From: a virus
IMG/VR virus record: IMGVR_UViG_3300047388_000120
Location: 1 to 40,662 of that record
Direction: 5' to 3' (one strand)
Length of the DNA stretch: 40,662 nucleotides
Positions 14,861-20,610 of this stretch are shown here, in pieces. How positions within the stretch are numbered: position 1 is the stretch's first letter; each line of letters starts with the position of its first letter. A program made the position numbers and the translations under genes. The notes under the pieces were generated by a model. That model was not told the DNA's origin. It saw only the letters and a list, made by a program, of their open reading frames with translations, and made no database searches.

Positions 14861-16108
14861 TCAGGTGTCGCCGTCCTGCTCGCGGTGCTGGAGCAGGTGG
14901 TCGGCGAAGGCGTCTGCGGCCGGGCTGTCCTGCGGGCCGATGAACTCCTCACCGCAGCGCGGGCAGGTGTAGATCACGGTCGGCTCCTTCGGGTCGTCGC
15001 CCCGCATGAGCGAGGTCATGGCGTCGGTCCCGGCCTGGGTGACTGGGGGCATCAGGTGGGTGTAGATCTGCACGGTCGTGGCGTATTCGGAGTGCCCGAG
15101 GCGGTACGACACGTCCAGCGGGTGGACGCCGGCCGAGAGCATCAGGCTGGCCGACGTGTGGCGCAGCTGCCTGAAGTCGATGCCGCGGTGCTGGAGCTCG
15201 GCGTTCCTGAGAGACCGTTGCAGCACCCGTCGGACGACGGAGCGGTCGGCCACGGTGAACGGGTCGCTGACGTCCCCTGGCCACAGGAGCGCGCCGGATC
15301 GCTGGTCCCTAACGTGCTCCCTGAGGTGCTTGCGGAGGGCATCGACGATCGGGTCGGGGAGCGGCACGACCCGGATGGCGGCCCGGTTCTTGGTCCCGCG
15401 GATCGTGACCCGCTTGGTGTCGAGCCGCAGGTCTCCGCGCGTGATCCGCAGCCCTTCTGAGAGGCGCCAGCCGAGCCAGGCGCAGCAGAGCAGGAACGGC
15501 GCCCACCGCTCGGGCGCCGCAGCTACCAGGGCGTCGACCTCGGCGGGGCTCAGCACGTCGTCGCTGGTGATGTCGCGGTGCGGCCGGTTCGGGACGGTCA
15601 CGCCCTCGGCGACGTTTTCGTGGATCTTCTTGTTCCGGACCGCGTCGCCGAGGACGTCACGGACGAGTTGCCTGCAGTCGCGGACGGTCGCCCAGGCGTA
15701 GGGGTCGCCGAGGACGTCGTCGCCGTTCTCGTCGCGGCCCACGACGCGCGGGCGGGTCCGCAGGTCGTTGACCCAGCCCTGGAGCCCGTCGTGGGTGATG
15801 TCCTCGAGCGCGACCTTTCCCCAGCGGGGGAGTACGTGGTTGCTGGCCAGGCTGTCCTCGGCAGCGGACCGGACGGCGTGTCGCAGCGCCCGCCAGGCGT
15901 CGTACTGGACCTGGAACAGGGTCCGGCGCGCGCTCGGGTCGATGTAGCTCCCGGCGCGTAGCTCCCGGCGGAGGTCCTCGGCGAACGCGTCGGCCTGGCC
16001 CTTGAGGCCGAACGTCTTCTGCCGCTGCTTGTTCGTCTTGTCCCGCCACAGGACGCGCCACGGCTCGCCCTTCTTCTTGACCCGCTGTCCGACGCTTACT
16101 GATGGCAT
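14861..16108 (-). CDS. int: Tyrosine integrase with C-terminal zinc-finger-like tail
   Basis: This 415-residue tyrosine recombinase integrates and excises the phage at attP/attB. N-terminal about 1-60 is a basic arm-binding domain (VSVGQRVKKKGEPWRVLWRD), about 65-170 the core-binding domain, and about 185-360 the catalytic domain. Catalytic residues visible are R215 (GWRLSEGLRIT), K240 (RGTKNR), R316 in RQLRHTSAS, H339 (LGHSEY) and Y349 (TVQIYTHL). The usual first His of the HxxR box is R313. After the catalytic domain comes an extra tail with C382, C385, H404 and H408 spaced like a C2H2 finger. The start ATG has no ribosome site and may be leaderless. Confidence 0.95.
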   Translation of the reverse strand: MPSVSVGQRVKKKGEPWRVLWRDKTNKQRQKTFGLKGQADAFAEDLRRELRAGSYIDPSARRTLFQVQYDAWRALRHAVRSAAEDSLASNHVLPRWGKVALEDITHDGLQGWVNDLRTRPRVVGRDENGDDVLGDPYAWATVRDCRQLVRDVLGDAVRNKKIHENVAEGVTVPNRPHRDITSDDVLSPAEVDALVAAAPERWAPFLLCCAWLGWRLSEGLRITRGDLRLDTKRVTIRGTKNRAAIRVVPLPDPIVDALRKHLREHVRDQRSGALLWPGDVSDPFTVADRSVVRRVLQRSLRNAELQHRGIDFRQLRHTSASLMLSAGVHPLDVSYRLGHSEYATTVQIYTHLMPPVTQAGTDAMTSLMRGDDPKEPTVIYTCPRCGEEFIGPQDSPAADAFADHLLQHREQDGDT

Positions 16109-16115
16109 GACGAAG

Positions 16116-16146
16116 AGGTTAGGGGTAGACCCCTACGCCATGTCAA
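16116..16146 (-). promoter_or_regulatory. Putative integrase promoter (TTGACA / TAACCT)
   Basis: On the minus strand TTGACA (16146-16141) is a perfect -35 box, followed after 19 bases by TAACCT (16121-16116). The integrase ATG begins 7 bases beyond the -10, about where transcription would start, suggesting a leaderless mRNA as is common in actinobacteria. The spacing is slightly long. The palindrome 16125-16136 lies between the two boxes. Confidence 0.5.
16125..16136. promoter_or_regulatory. Operator-like palindrome 1 (GTAGACCCCTAC)
   Basis: This is a 12-bp inverted repeat with GTAG/CTAC ends, within a longer AGGGGT-AG-ACCCCT symmetry at 16121-16134. It sits between the -35 and -10 boxes of the putative integrase promoter, where a bound repressor would block transcription. 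It matches the second copy at 16244 in 11 of 12 positions. Confidence 0.5.
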
Positions 16147-16221
16147 GTGACAGCAACTCTAGTCAAATATGGCGGGAGCGGTGCAGCGTCGGTCAGGTTC
16201 GGTCCACCTTGCGTGTCGGTC

Positions 16222-16250
16222 TTGCAATCGTCCCGCGAAGGGCGTAGACC
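16222..16250 (+). promoter_or_regulatory. Putative early rightward promoter (TTGCAA / TAGACC)
   Basis: TTGCAA (16222-16227) is followed after 17 bases by TAGACC (16245-16250). The -10 match is weak, but it coincides with the second operator-like palindrome and faces the long rightward early operon, which has no other obvious promoter near its start. Confidence 0.35.
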
Positions 16251-16255
16251 TCTAC
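16244..16255. promoter_or_regulatory. Operator-like palindrome 2 (GTAGACCTCTAC)
   Basis: This second copy of the GTAGACCYCTAC palindrome overlaps the putative -10 of the rightward promoter. Two near-identical palindromes at the two divergent promoters are the usual arrangement for a phage repressor. A weaker 10 of 12 match (GTAGACCCCTGG) occurs at 14794-14805. Confidence 0.5.
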
Positions 16256-16328
16256 CCACTCCACCTCGGCACTGACCGCAGCGAGGAGTACCCCACTACC
16301 CAACTCCCCCCACGGAGAAGTAACCGCC

Positions 16329-16520
16329 ATGGACAAGGCAACAGCTCAGTTCCTGACCCTCGCCGATGTGCGCCATCGGCTCCACATCTCCGACTCCACC
16401 GCCCGTCGACTGATCAAGGGCGGCGAACTCCCGGCCTTCAAGTTCGGCGGTCAGATCCGCTTCGATCCCGTCGAGGTCCAGGCGTTCATCGACCGCAGCC
16501 GGACCGCCGCCGCCTGCTAG
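16329..16520 (+). CDS. xis: Excisionase-type helix-turn-helix protein
   Basis: This 63-residue protein is a single MerR-like winged helix-turn-helix of the HTH_17/excisionase family: FLTLADVRHRLHISDSTARR, then LIKGGELPAFKFGGQIRF, then VEVQAFIDRS. GGAGAAG lies 8 bases before the ATG. Such proteins bend attachment-site DNA and direct integrase toward excision, and some also regulate early genes. It lies divergently from integrase as first gene of the early operon, which supports a recombination directionality role; a purely transcriptional role (Cox-like) is also possible. Confidence 0.8.
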   Translation: MDKATAQFLTLADVRHRLHISDSTARRLIKGGELPAFKFGGQIRFDPVEVQAFIDRSRTAAAC

Positions 16521-16579
16521 GCGCTCAAGCCGCAGCTTCTCCCAATACCCCCAAGCCTTCGAGGAAGGTCCTCCCCGCC

Positions 16580-16843
16580 ATGCCCAAGTCCGGCCTTCGT
16601 GCTGCTCGATTGCAGCGCAGCGCTACCCGTCTCGCTCGTCTCGGTTCCGCGATCCGCCCCACCCGCAACGGTGACCCTGTCGGGCGCCCCGAGCCCCGCC
16701 GCCGGCTCCTGTCCGGCCAGACCGTCCCCGCCAGTCAGACCGGCCTCACCTGGCACGAACTCATCGCCCCGGGGCCGCCCCCCACGGGCGGGGCGAAGGC
16801 CGACCCGAACCACCCGAGCCGCAAGCACGACACCAGCTCATGA
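16580..16843 (+). CDS. Hypothetical basic protein
   Basis: This 87-residue, Arg/Pro-rich protein starts with LRAARLQRSATRLARLGSAI, a basic helical stretch, and ends in a Pro/Gly/Ser-rich tail. The ATG at 16580 has GAGGAAGG 11 bases upstream, somewhat far. It ends in an ATGA overlap with the next gene, which supports the frame. A frame open upstream to 16169 would cover the whole promoter region and the excisionase and is rejected. No family is recognised; nucleic-acid binding is possible from its charge. Confidence 0.5.
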   Translation: MPKSGLRAARLQRSATRLARLGSAIRPTRNGDPVGRPEPRRRLLSGQTVPASQTGLTWHELIAPGPPPTGGAKADPNHPSRKHDTSS

Positions 16844-17133
16844 GCGCCTACGCCGACGCCGTGGAGCACGCCACGATCCAGGTTCTCCACGCGAAGAACT
16901 ACCTGGCCGAGTCGGCCCGTCGCCTTGAGGTGTGGGAGCTCGACGGCGACCCGCTGAAGGCGCAGGTCGAGAAGGACACCCGGGCGCTGGCGGTCCGCCG
17001 GGCCGCGTTGACGGCGATCCTCGACGGGCGCCCCGCGCAGGCTGAGCCGCAGCCCCCGCCGCCCATCGACTGGGTCAAGGACGGGCGGAACCCGCATCTG
17101 AACCCGGTCCGGGCCGCTCGGGAGCAGTGGTGA
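16840..17133 (+). CDS. Hypothetical helical early protein
   Basis: This 97-residue protein is coupled upstream by ATGA and downstream by GTGA. Residues about 1-65 form a likely helical hairpin (VEHATIQVLHAKNYLAESAR and KAQVEKDTRALAVRRAALTA). The tail is Pro-rich (AEPQPPPPIDWVKDGRNP). No Cys, signal peptide or membrane segment is present. I do not recognise the family. It belongs to the unnamed block of small early genes between the excisionase and the clamp. Confidence 0.65.
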   Translation: MSAYADAVEHATIQVLHAKNYLAESARRLEVWELDGDPLKAQVEKDTRALAVRRAALTAILDGRPAQAEPQPPPPIDWVKDGRNPHLNPVRAAREQW

Positions 17134-17393
17134 GCGGCCGGGTGTTCCCGATCGCGGTCGGGGACCGCGTCCGGGTCCTCGACACGGACTACACATCCCG
17201 CGCGGGTGAGCACATCCGACTGATGATCGGCCGGGTCGGGACCGTCACGGAGGTCACGGACTACGCCGCGGATGCGCTCACGGTCGGCTTCGACGCGCTC
17301 TACGACGTCGAGGTCCCCCCGTTCGTGCCGGTCCCGCTGATCGAGGCTGACCTGCAGCTCGTCGAGCGCCGCGCCCGCCTCACGAGCCTCTGA
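17130..17393 (+). CDS. Hypothetical small beta-rich protein
   Basis: This 87-residue protein starts at GTG 17130, giving the standard GTGA overlap; a second GTG one codon earlier is equally possible. The sequence VFPIAVGDRVRVLDTDYTSR followed by LMIGRVGTVTEVTDY reads like an SH3/KOW-type beta barrel (V-G-D-x-V-x-V ... G-x-V-G-T-V). Such barrels bind nucleic acid or protein. It ends in a TGATG overlap. The fold call is by pattern only. Confidence 0.65.
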   Translation: MSGRVFPIAVGDRVRVLDTDYTSRAGEHIRLMIGRVGTVTEVTDYAADALTVGFDALYDVEVPPFVPVPLIEADLQLVERRARLTSL

Positions 17394-17893
17394 TGGCCAC
17401 CGTGACCGCCGGTCAGGCTGCTGTCCTGACCTCGACGTGCCTGGTTGCGACGTCCCGCGGCCGCTGCCAGCACCTCCTCGTCGCGGCCGCCGTGTCGTTC
17501 ACGCCCCTCGGGAAGGTCCGCGTCGGCCACGGCCCGGTCTGCGGCCTGCGGTCCCGCCGTCTCCGCATGACCTTCACCAACGCTCTGCCGGTCTGCCGTC
17601 GCTGCCTCGCCTGGGCCGTCCGGCGCCGCCCGGACCTCGCGAACCCCTACCTGTTCCCCGAGATCACCCCCGGGCAGGTCCACTCCGCGCTCCTCGCCGT
17701 GACGAGCCCGGCCGAGCTGCACCTGATCGTCCACGCGATCTGCTCCCGCGCAGACCTCGTCCACCACGTCGTCCTCGACCAGGCGCGCCACTTCGGCGCG
17801 AAGCCCACCCGCCGCCGCCTCACCACCTACGTCCCCGCAGCGCGAGCGCGCTGCGCCCTGAACACCCCATCGTCTCGGAGGAACCGCACATGA
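17393..17893 (+). CDS. Hypothetical Cys-containing early protein
   Basis: This 166-residue protein is coupled on both sides (TGATG, ATGA). Cys residues occur at about 16, 25, 50 and in VCRRCLAWAVRRRP (about 68-71), which may form a zinc site. The middle is rich in Arg and His. The C-terminus is basic (RARCALNTPSSRRNRT). No membrane segment is present. I do not recognise the family. A 16-base sequence CCGCAGCGCGAGCGCG near its 3' end recurs in the next gene at 18019. Confidence 0.6.
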   Translation: MATVTAGQAAVLTSTCLVATSRGRCQHLLVAAAVSFTPLGKVRVGHGPVCGLRSRRLRMTFTNALPVCRRCLAWAVRRRPDLANPYLFPEITPGQVHSALLAVTSPAELHLIVHAICSRADLVHHVVLDQARHFGAKPTRRRLTTYVPAARARCALNTPSSRRNRT

Positions 17894-18201
17894 CCCCGTT
17901 CGGCAAGAGCATCCTCACCCTCACCTTCGGCCTCGTCGTCACCGGCGTCCCGTTCCTCCTCGGCCGCTGGAGCACCGGCCTGCGCTACTGCGCCCCTTGC
18001 GAACGCCGCCAGAAGGCCACCGCAGCGCGAGCGCGCCACAACGGCGAGCACGTCGCCAGGCTCAAGCAGCGCGCCACCAGCCCCGACGACGTCCGCGCCC
18101 AGGCCGACGCCGACCGGCACGAACGCGCACTGCTCCTCCAGACCGGACGGATCAGCCCCACCGTGGCGCTCCGGACCGCTCCGAACGGCCGCGCCCGATG
18201 A
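17890..18201 (+). CDS. Small membrane protein with cytoplasmic charged tail
   Basis: This 103-residue protein starts in an ATGA overlap. Residues about 6-26 (KSILTLTFGLVVTGVPFLLG) form one transmembrane helix near the N-terminus. A CAPC pair at about 34-37 follows, then a long charged, Arg/Ala-rich helical tail. It could be a membrane-anchored early protein; the role is unknown. The N-terminal helix has no clear signal-peptidase site, so it is more likely an anchor than a cleaved signal. Confidence 0.6.
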   Translation: MTPFGKSILTLTFGLVVTGVPFLLGRWSTGLRYCAPCERRQKATAARARHNGEHVARLKQRATSPDDVRAQADADRHERALLLQTGRISPTVALRTAPNGRAR

Positions 18202-18247
18202 ACGGCGCCACAACGGTCCGCGACAACAACAACCTCAAGGAGACCTC

Positions 18248-19219
18248 ATGAGCACCCTCGACCTCGACACCCTCGTCCTCGACTCCGGCGGCCACGCCAC
18301 CCGGTCCGCCGGGTTGTGCTTCAACGAAGCCGCGGCCTGGTTCGCAGGCGAGCCCCACTCCGACCGCCCCGCGTGTGTCAGCCCGGTCCTGCGGAACTAC
18401 GGGCTGCGCCTGAACGACCGCTACCCCGACGACCTCCGCCAGGAGCTCAAGCGCTTCATCCCCCTCGTGGTCGGCACGGCCGACGACGGCCTCGACCCGC
18501 GCCGCCGCGAGATCGCCCGGCAGGCACTCACGACCGAGATCCTCCCGCCGTGGCTGCGCCTCGCCGGGCTCGAGGACCTCGCCCTGAAGGTCGAGGGCGC
18601 CAGCGGCCTGGACCGGCCCGCACTGAACAAGATCCTGCGGGAGGTCCGGGACGCCACCTGGGCGGCCCGCACGGAACGACGCATCGCGTTCCGCGCCCTG
18701 ATCAAGGCCAAGATCCTCGAGCGCCTACCTGCCGCTGCCGCTGCCGATGCCGCTGCCGCTGCCGATGCCGCTGCCGCTGCCGATGCCGCTGCCGCTGCCG
18801 CTGCCGATGCCGCTGCCGCTGCCGCTGTCGATGCCGCTGCCGATGCCGCTGTCGCTGTCGCTGCCGCTGCCGCTGCCGCTGCCGATGCCGCTGCCGCTGT
18901 CGCTGCCGCTGCCGCTGCCGCTGCCGATGCCGCTGCCGCTGCCGCTGTCGCTGTCGATGCCGATGCCGCTGCCGCTGTCGCTGCCGATGCCGCTGCCGAT
19001 GCCGATGCCGCTGCCGATGCCGCTGCCGATGCCGATGCCGCTGCCGCTGGCGCTGTCGCTGCCGGGGACCGTTGGGACTCCGTCTACGGCGCCGTGTACA
19101 AGACCATGCGGGCCTACTACGAGACCGCCGAGTCCTTCGCGGCTGTCCGTGAGCTCCGCGACTCGCAGCGCATGTTCGGGATCACCCTGTACGAGCGCCT
19201 CATCACCGCGCAGGCCTGA
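18248..19219 (+). CDS. Ala/Asp tandem-repeat protein
   Basis: This 323-residue protein has three parts. The N-terminal domain (about 1-160) includes HATRSAGLCFNEAAAWFAGE and SDRPACVSPVLRNYG, a pattern I recall from a family widespread in Streptomyces and actinophages. About 161-272 is almost pure Ala with spaced Asp and Val, encoded by degenerate GCC-GCT-GCC-GAT units. The C-terminus (about 273-323) is YGAVYKTMRAYYETAESFAA and onward. Relatives carry similar Ala/Asp/Trp/Arg repeats between the same kinds of ends. AAGGAG precedes the ATG. The repeats should form a long helix. Function is unknown. The repeat tract is prone to slippage. Confidence 0.8.
   Translation: MSTLDLDTLVLDSGGHATRSAGLCFNEAAAWFAGEPHSDRPACVSPVLRNYGLRLNDRYPDDLRQELKRFIPLVVGTADDGLDPRRREIARQALTTEILPPWLRLAGLEDLALKVEGASGLDRPALNKILREVRDATWAARTERRIAFRALIKAKILERLPAAAAADAAAAADAAAAADAAAAAAADAAAAAAVDAAADAAVAVAAAAAAAADAAAAVAAAAAAAADAAAAAAVAVDADAAAAVAADAAADADAAADAAADADAAAAGAVAAGDRWDSVYGAVYKTMRAYYETAESFAAVRELRDSQRMFGITLYERLITAQA
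18729..19063 (+). repeat. Degenerate hexanucleotide tandem repeat (CTGCCG/ATGCCG/CTGTCG)
   Basis: About 335 bases consist of CTGCCG-type hexamers with ATG and GTC variants. The unit keeps the Ala/Asp/Val frame. All three plus-strand frames are open across it, giving spurious Pro-Leu and Cys-Arg readings. It is coding, not a CRISPR array: there are no unique spacers. Confidence 0.95.
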
Positions 19220-19224
19220 CCCGC

Positions 19225-19566
19225 ATGAGCGCCGTCAAGCTGTCCTCAGGGCTTCCCGATGGGGAACCCAACGGGTTGACCGAGATCGTCCATCACCTCA
19301 TCACCGCACCCCACGAGATGACGTGCCTCGTGATGCTCGTCGACACCAAGTCCCTGACCACCGACATGGACTCCGGGGACGTCATCCCCACCGCCCGGGT
19401 CCGACGGATCGAACCGATCCTCGACAAGTCTGACCGGCGTGAGGTCACCCGCCTCATGGCTCGCGCGAACGAGCGCCGCATGGGCCTGTCCGTCCTGCCC
19501 CTCGACCTCGAGCACGAGCTGCGGTCCCTCGGGATCGACACCGGCACTGGCGAGGTGTCCGAGTGA
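19225..19566 (+). CDS. Hypothetical conserved-type early protein
   Basis: This 113-residue protein follows the repeat gene by 5 bases, without a strong ribosome site. It contains MTCLVMLVDTKSLTTDMDSG, a DxxRVRRIEPI segment and a helical C-terminal half with ERRMGLSVLPLDLEHELRSL. A motif close to VLPxDLE recurs in small actinophage and Streptomyces proteins of unknown function, as far as I recall. There is no Cys pair or membrane helix. It ends GTGA into the next frame, which is weak support for a longer reading of the following gene. Confidence 0.68.
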   Translation: MSAVKLSSGLPDGEPNGLTEIVHHLITAPHEMTCLVMLVDTKSLTTDMDSGDVIPTARVRRIEPILDKSDRREVTRLMARANERRMGLSVLPLDLEHELRSLGIDTGTGEVSE

Positions 19567-19581
19567 CCGCCCTGACTGTGG

Positions 19582-19620
19582 CCCGGCCGGCTCCCCTTGG
19601 GGAAGGGGGGAACGGCCGGG
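19582..19620 (+). other. GC-rich hairpin in the gap before 19692
   Basis: CCCGGCCG (19582-19589) pairs with CGGCCGGG (19613-19620) around a loop that itself holds CCCCTTGGGG. It lies in the 125-base interval between the stop at 19566 and ATG 19692. It could act as an attenuator or partial terminator. It also argues that the open frame through this stretch is not translated. Confidence 0.35.
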
Positions 19621-19691
19621 TCGCTTCACTGGTCCTGGTCGGCGACGGCGGGTCGGGCCGGGCAGCGTTCCTGGGACAACGCAGGGTCGCG

Positions 19692-20051
19692 ATGAGCATC
19701 GACCTGTGCCTCGAGCTCGTCGACGCGGTCCGATGCGCCGACCGGACCCGGGTCGCGACATCCATCGACCTCCTCGACGCCCCCGCGGCCCTCGTGGTCC
19801 TCGCCGCGATGGTCGACCAGGAACGCACCCCCGCTGACCTGCTCGCCTGGACCGACACGATCCTCACGAAACGCCAACACCACCGGTTCCGCGGCCAAGC
19901 CCAACCGTGCGGGACCCACGCCGCGTTCAACCGGCACAAGGCCACCGGCGAAACACCCTGCGCTGCCTGCGTCGAGGGGGAACGTGCCTATCAGCGGACC
20001 CGAGCCCGCCGTCGACGCCTCGCCGCCGCGTCCGACCGGGTCCCGTCATGA
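19692..20051 (+). CDS. Hypothetical protein with Cys/His zinc-like C-terminus
   Basis: This 119-residue protein has an N-terminal domain MSIDLCLELVDAVRCADRTR followed by LDAPAALVVLAAMVDQERTP. The C-terminus has PCGTHAAFNRHKATGETPCA then ACVEGERAYQRTR, a Cys/His pattern widespread in small actinobacterial and actinophage proteins and probably zinc-binding. ATG 19692 is chosen because related proteins, as I recall them, begin this way. A GTG at 19563 (GTGA overlap) would add 43 low-complexity residues across a strong hairpin. It ends in an ATGA overlap. Confidence 0.62.
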   Translation: MSIDLCLELVDAVRCADRTRVATSIDLLDAPAALVVLAAMVDQERTPADLLAWTDTILTKRQHHRFRGQAQPCGTHAAFNRHKATGETPCAACVEGERAYQRTRARRRRLAAASDRVPS

Positions 20052-20233
20052 CCCGCCGCCTCAGCCGCGCCCCGACTGTCACATCGCAGCCGTGCCCGTG
20101 TGGTGAACCCCTGACCCGCTGGTTCTACCTCGGCTGGCGCTGCACCACCTGCGCCCCTACCGAGGCCCAGATCCGCACTCACGCAATCGACCGCGCCATC
20201 GCACGCCACCACCTTCAGCAGCGGACCCCATGA
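20048..20233 (+). CDS. Small CxC-CxxC protein
   Basis: This 61-residue protein is coupled by ATGA at both ends. After a basic N-terminus, Cys occur in QPCPCGEPLTRWFYLGWRCT and TCAP, giving a CxC and CxxC pair about 13 residues apart, probably one structural zinc knuckle. The remainder is a basic helix (RTHAIDRAIARHHLQQ). The family and role are unknown. It is one of several tiny zinc-type early proteins in this genome. Confidence 0.6.
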   Translation: MTRRLSRAPTVTSQPCPCGEPLTRWFYLGWRCTTCAPTEAQIRTHAIDRAIARHHLQQRTP

Positions 20234-20583
20234 CCCGCCCTGACACCGCTCTCGCTCGCGGTGCCGCCGCGACCGAACCGACCTTGGGCGATCAGCTCCG
20301 CGAGGACGCGCTCCGCACCGTCCTCGGGCGGATCCCGCCGGGTGACCCGTGGCGCCTGGACGCGGTGAAGGCCATCGCGGGCCTAGCCCAGACACCCGGG
20401 CTGGTCTTCGAGGCCTATGACGTCATCCGACTCGGCGTCCCCGAACCCGCTCATCACTCCCGGTGGGGAGCGGTGTTCCGGCTCTGCTTCGACCAGGGCC
20501 TCATCGAGCTCGCCGGCGCCGGTCCGTCATCACGCCCAACGACCAAGCGCAGCCTCGTCCGCTTCTGGCAAGGCACCCCCTAG
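20230..20583 (+). CDS. Winged-helix-like protein upstream of the sliding clamp
   Basis: This 117-residue protein starts ATGA-coupled. The C-terminal half (FEAYDVIRLGVPEPAHHSRW, GAVFRLCFDQGLIELAGAG, then RSLVRFWQGTP) matches a winged-helix pattern found in small actinophage proteins near replication genes: an entry helix, a P-x-x-x-x-RWG helix start, and a final W. DNA binding is likely, but no specific target is visible. The position one gene before the DnaN-like clamp suggests a replication-linked role, which is inference. Confidence 0.62.
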   Translation: MTRPDTALARGAAATEPTLGDQLREDALRTVLGRIPPGDPWRLDAVKAIAGLAQTPGLVFEAYDVIRLGVPEPAHHSRWGAVFRLCFDQGLIELAGAGPSSRPTTKRSLVRFWQGTP

Positions 20584-20610
20584 CCCTCCTGACCCTGAAA
20601 GGAACCTCAG

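Larger units (their letters stand above)
16109..16328. promoter_or_regulatory. Divergent regulatory region between integrase and excisionase
   Basis: These 220 non-coding bases separate the leftward integrase from the rightward early operon. They include the most AT-rich local stretch (16140-16172), two copies of the palindrome GTAGACCYCTAC 119 bp apart, and plausible promoters facing both ways. This is the expected position of the lysis/lysogeny switch. Confidence 0.65.

Noticed and set aside
17835-18035. Repeated CCGCAGCGCGAGCGCG in two adjacent genes as a regulatory site
   Set aside because: There are only two copies in GC-rich coding DNA, in Ala/Arg codons; this is too weak to claim function.
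18729-19063. Possible CRISPR or structural DNA array
   Set aside because: The hexamer repeat has no spacers and keeps one coding frame flanked by real domains. It is a coding tandem repeat.
18747-19433. Open frame encoding Pro-Leu/Met repeats
   Set aside because: It exists only because the hexamer repeat lacks stops in every frame. It overlaps two better genes and has no ribosome site.
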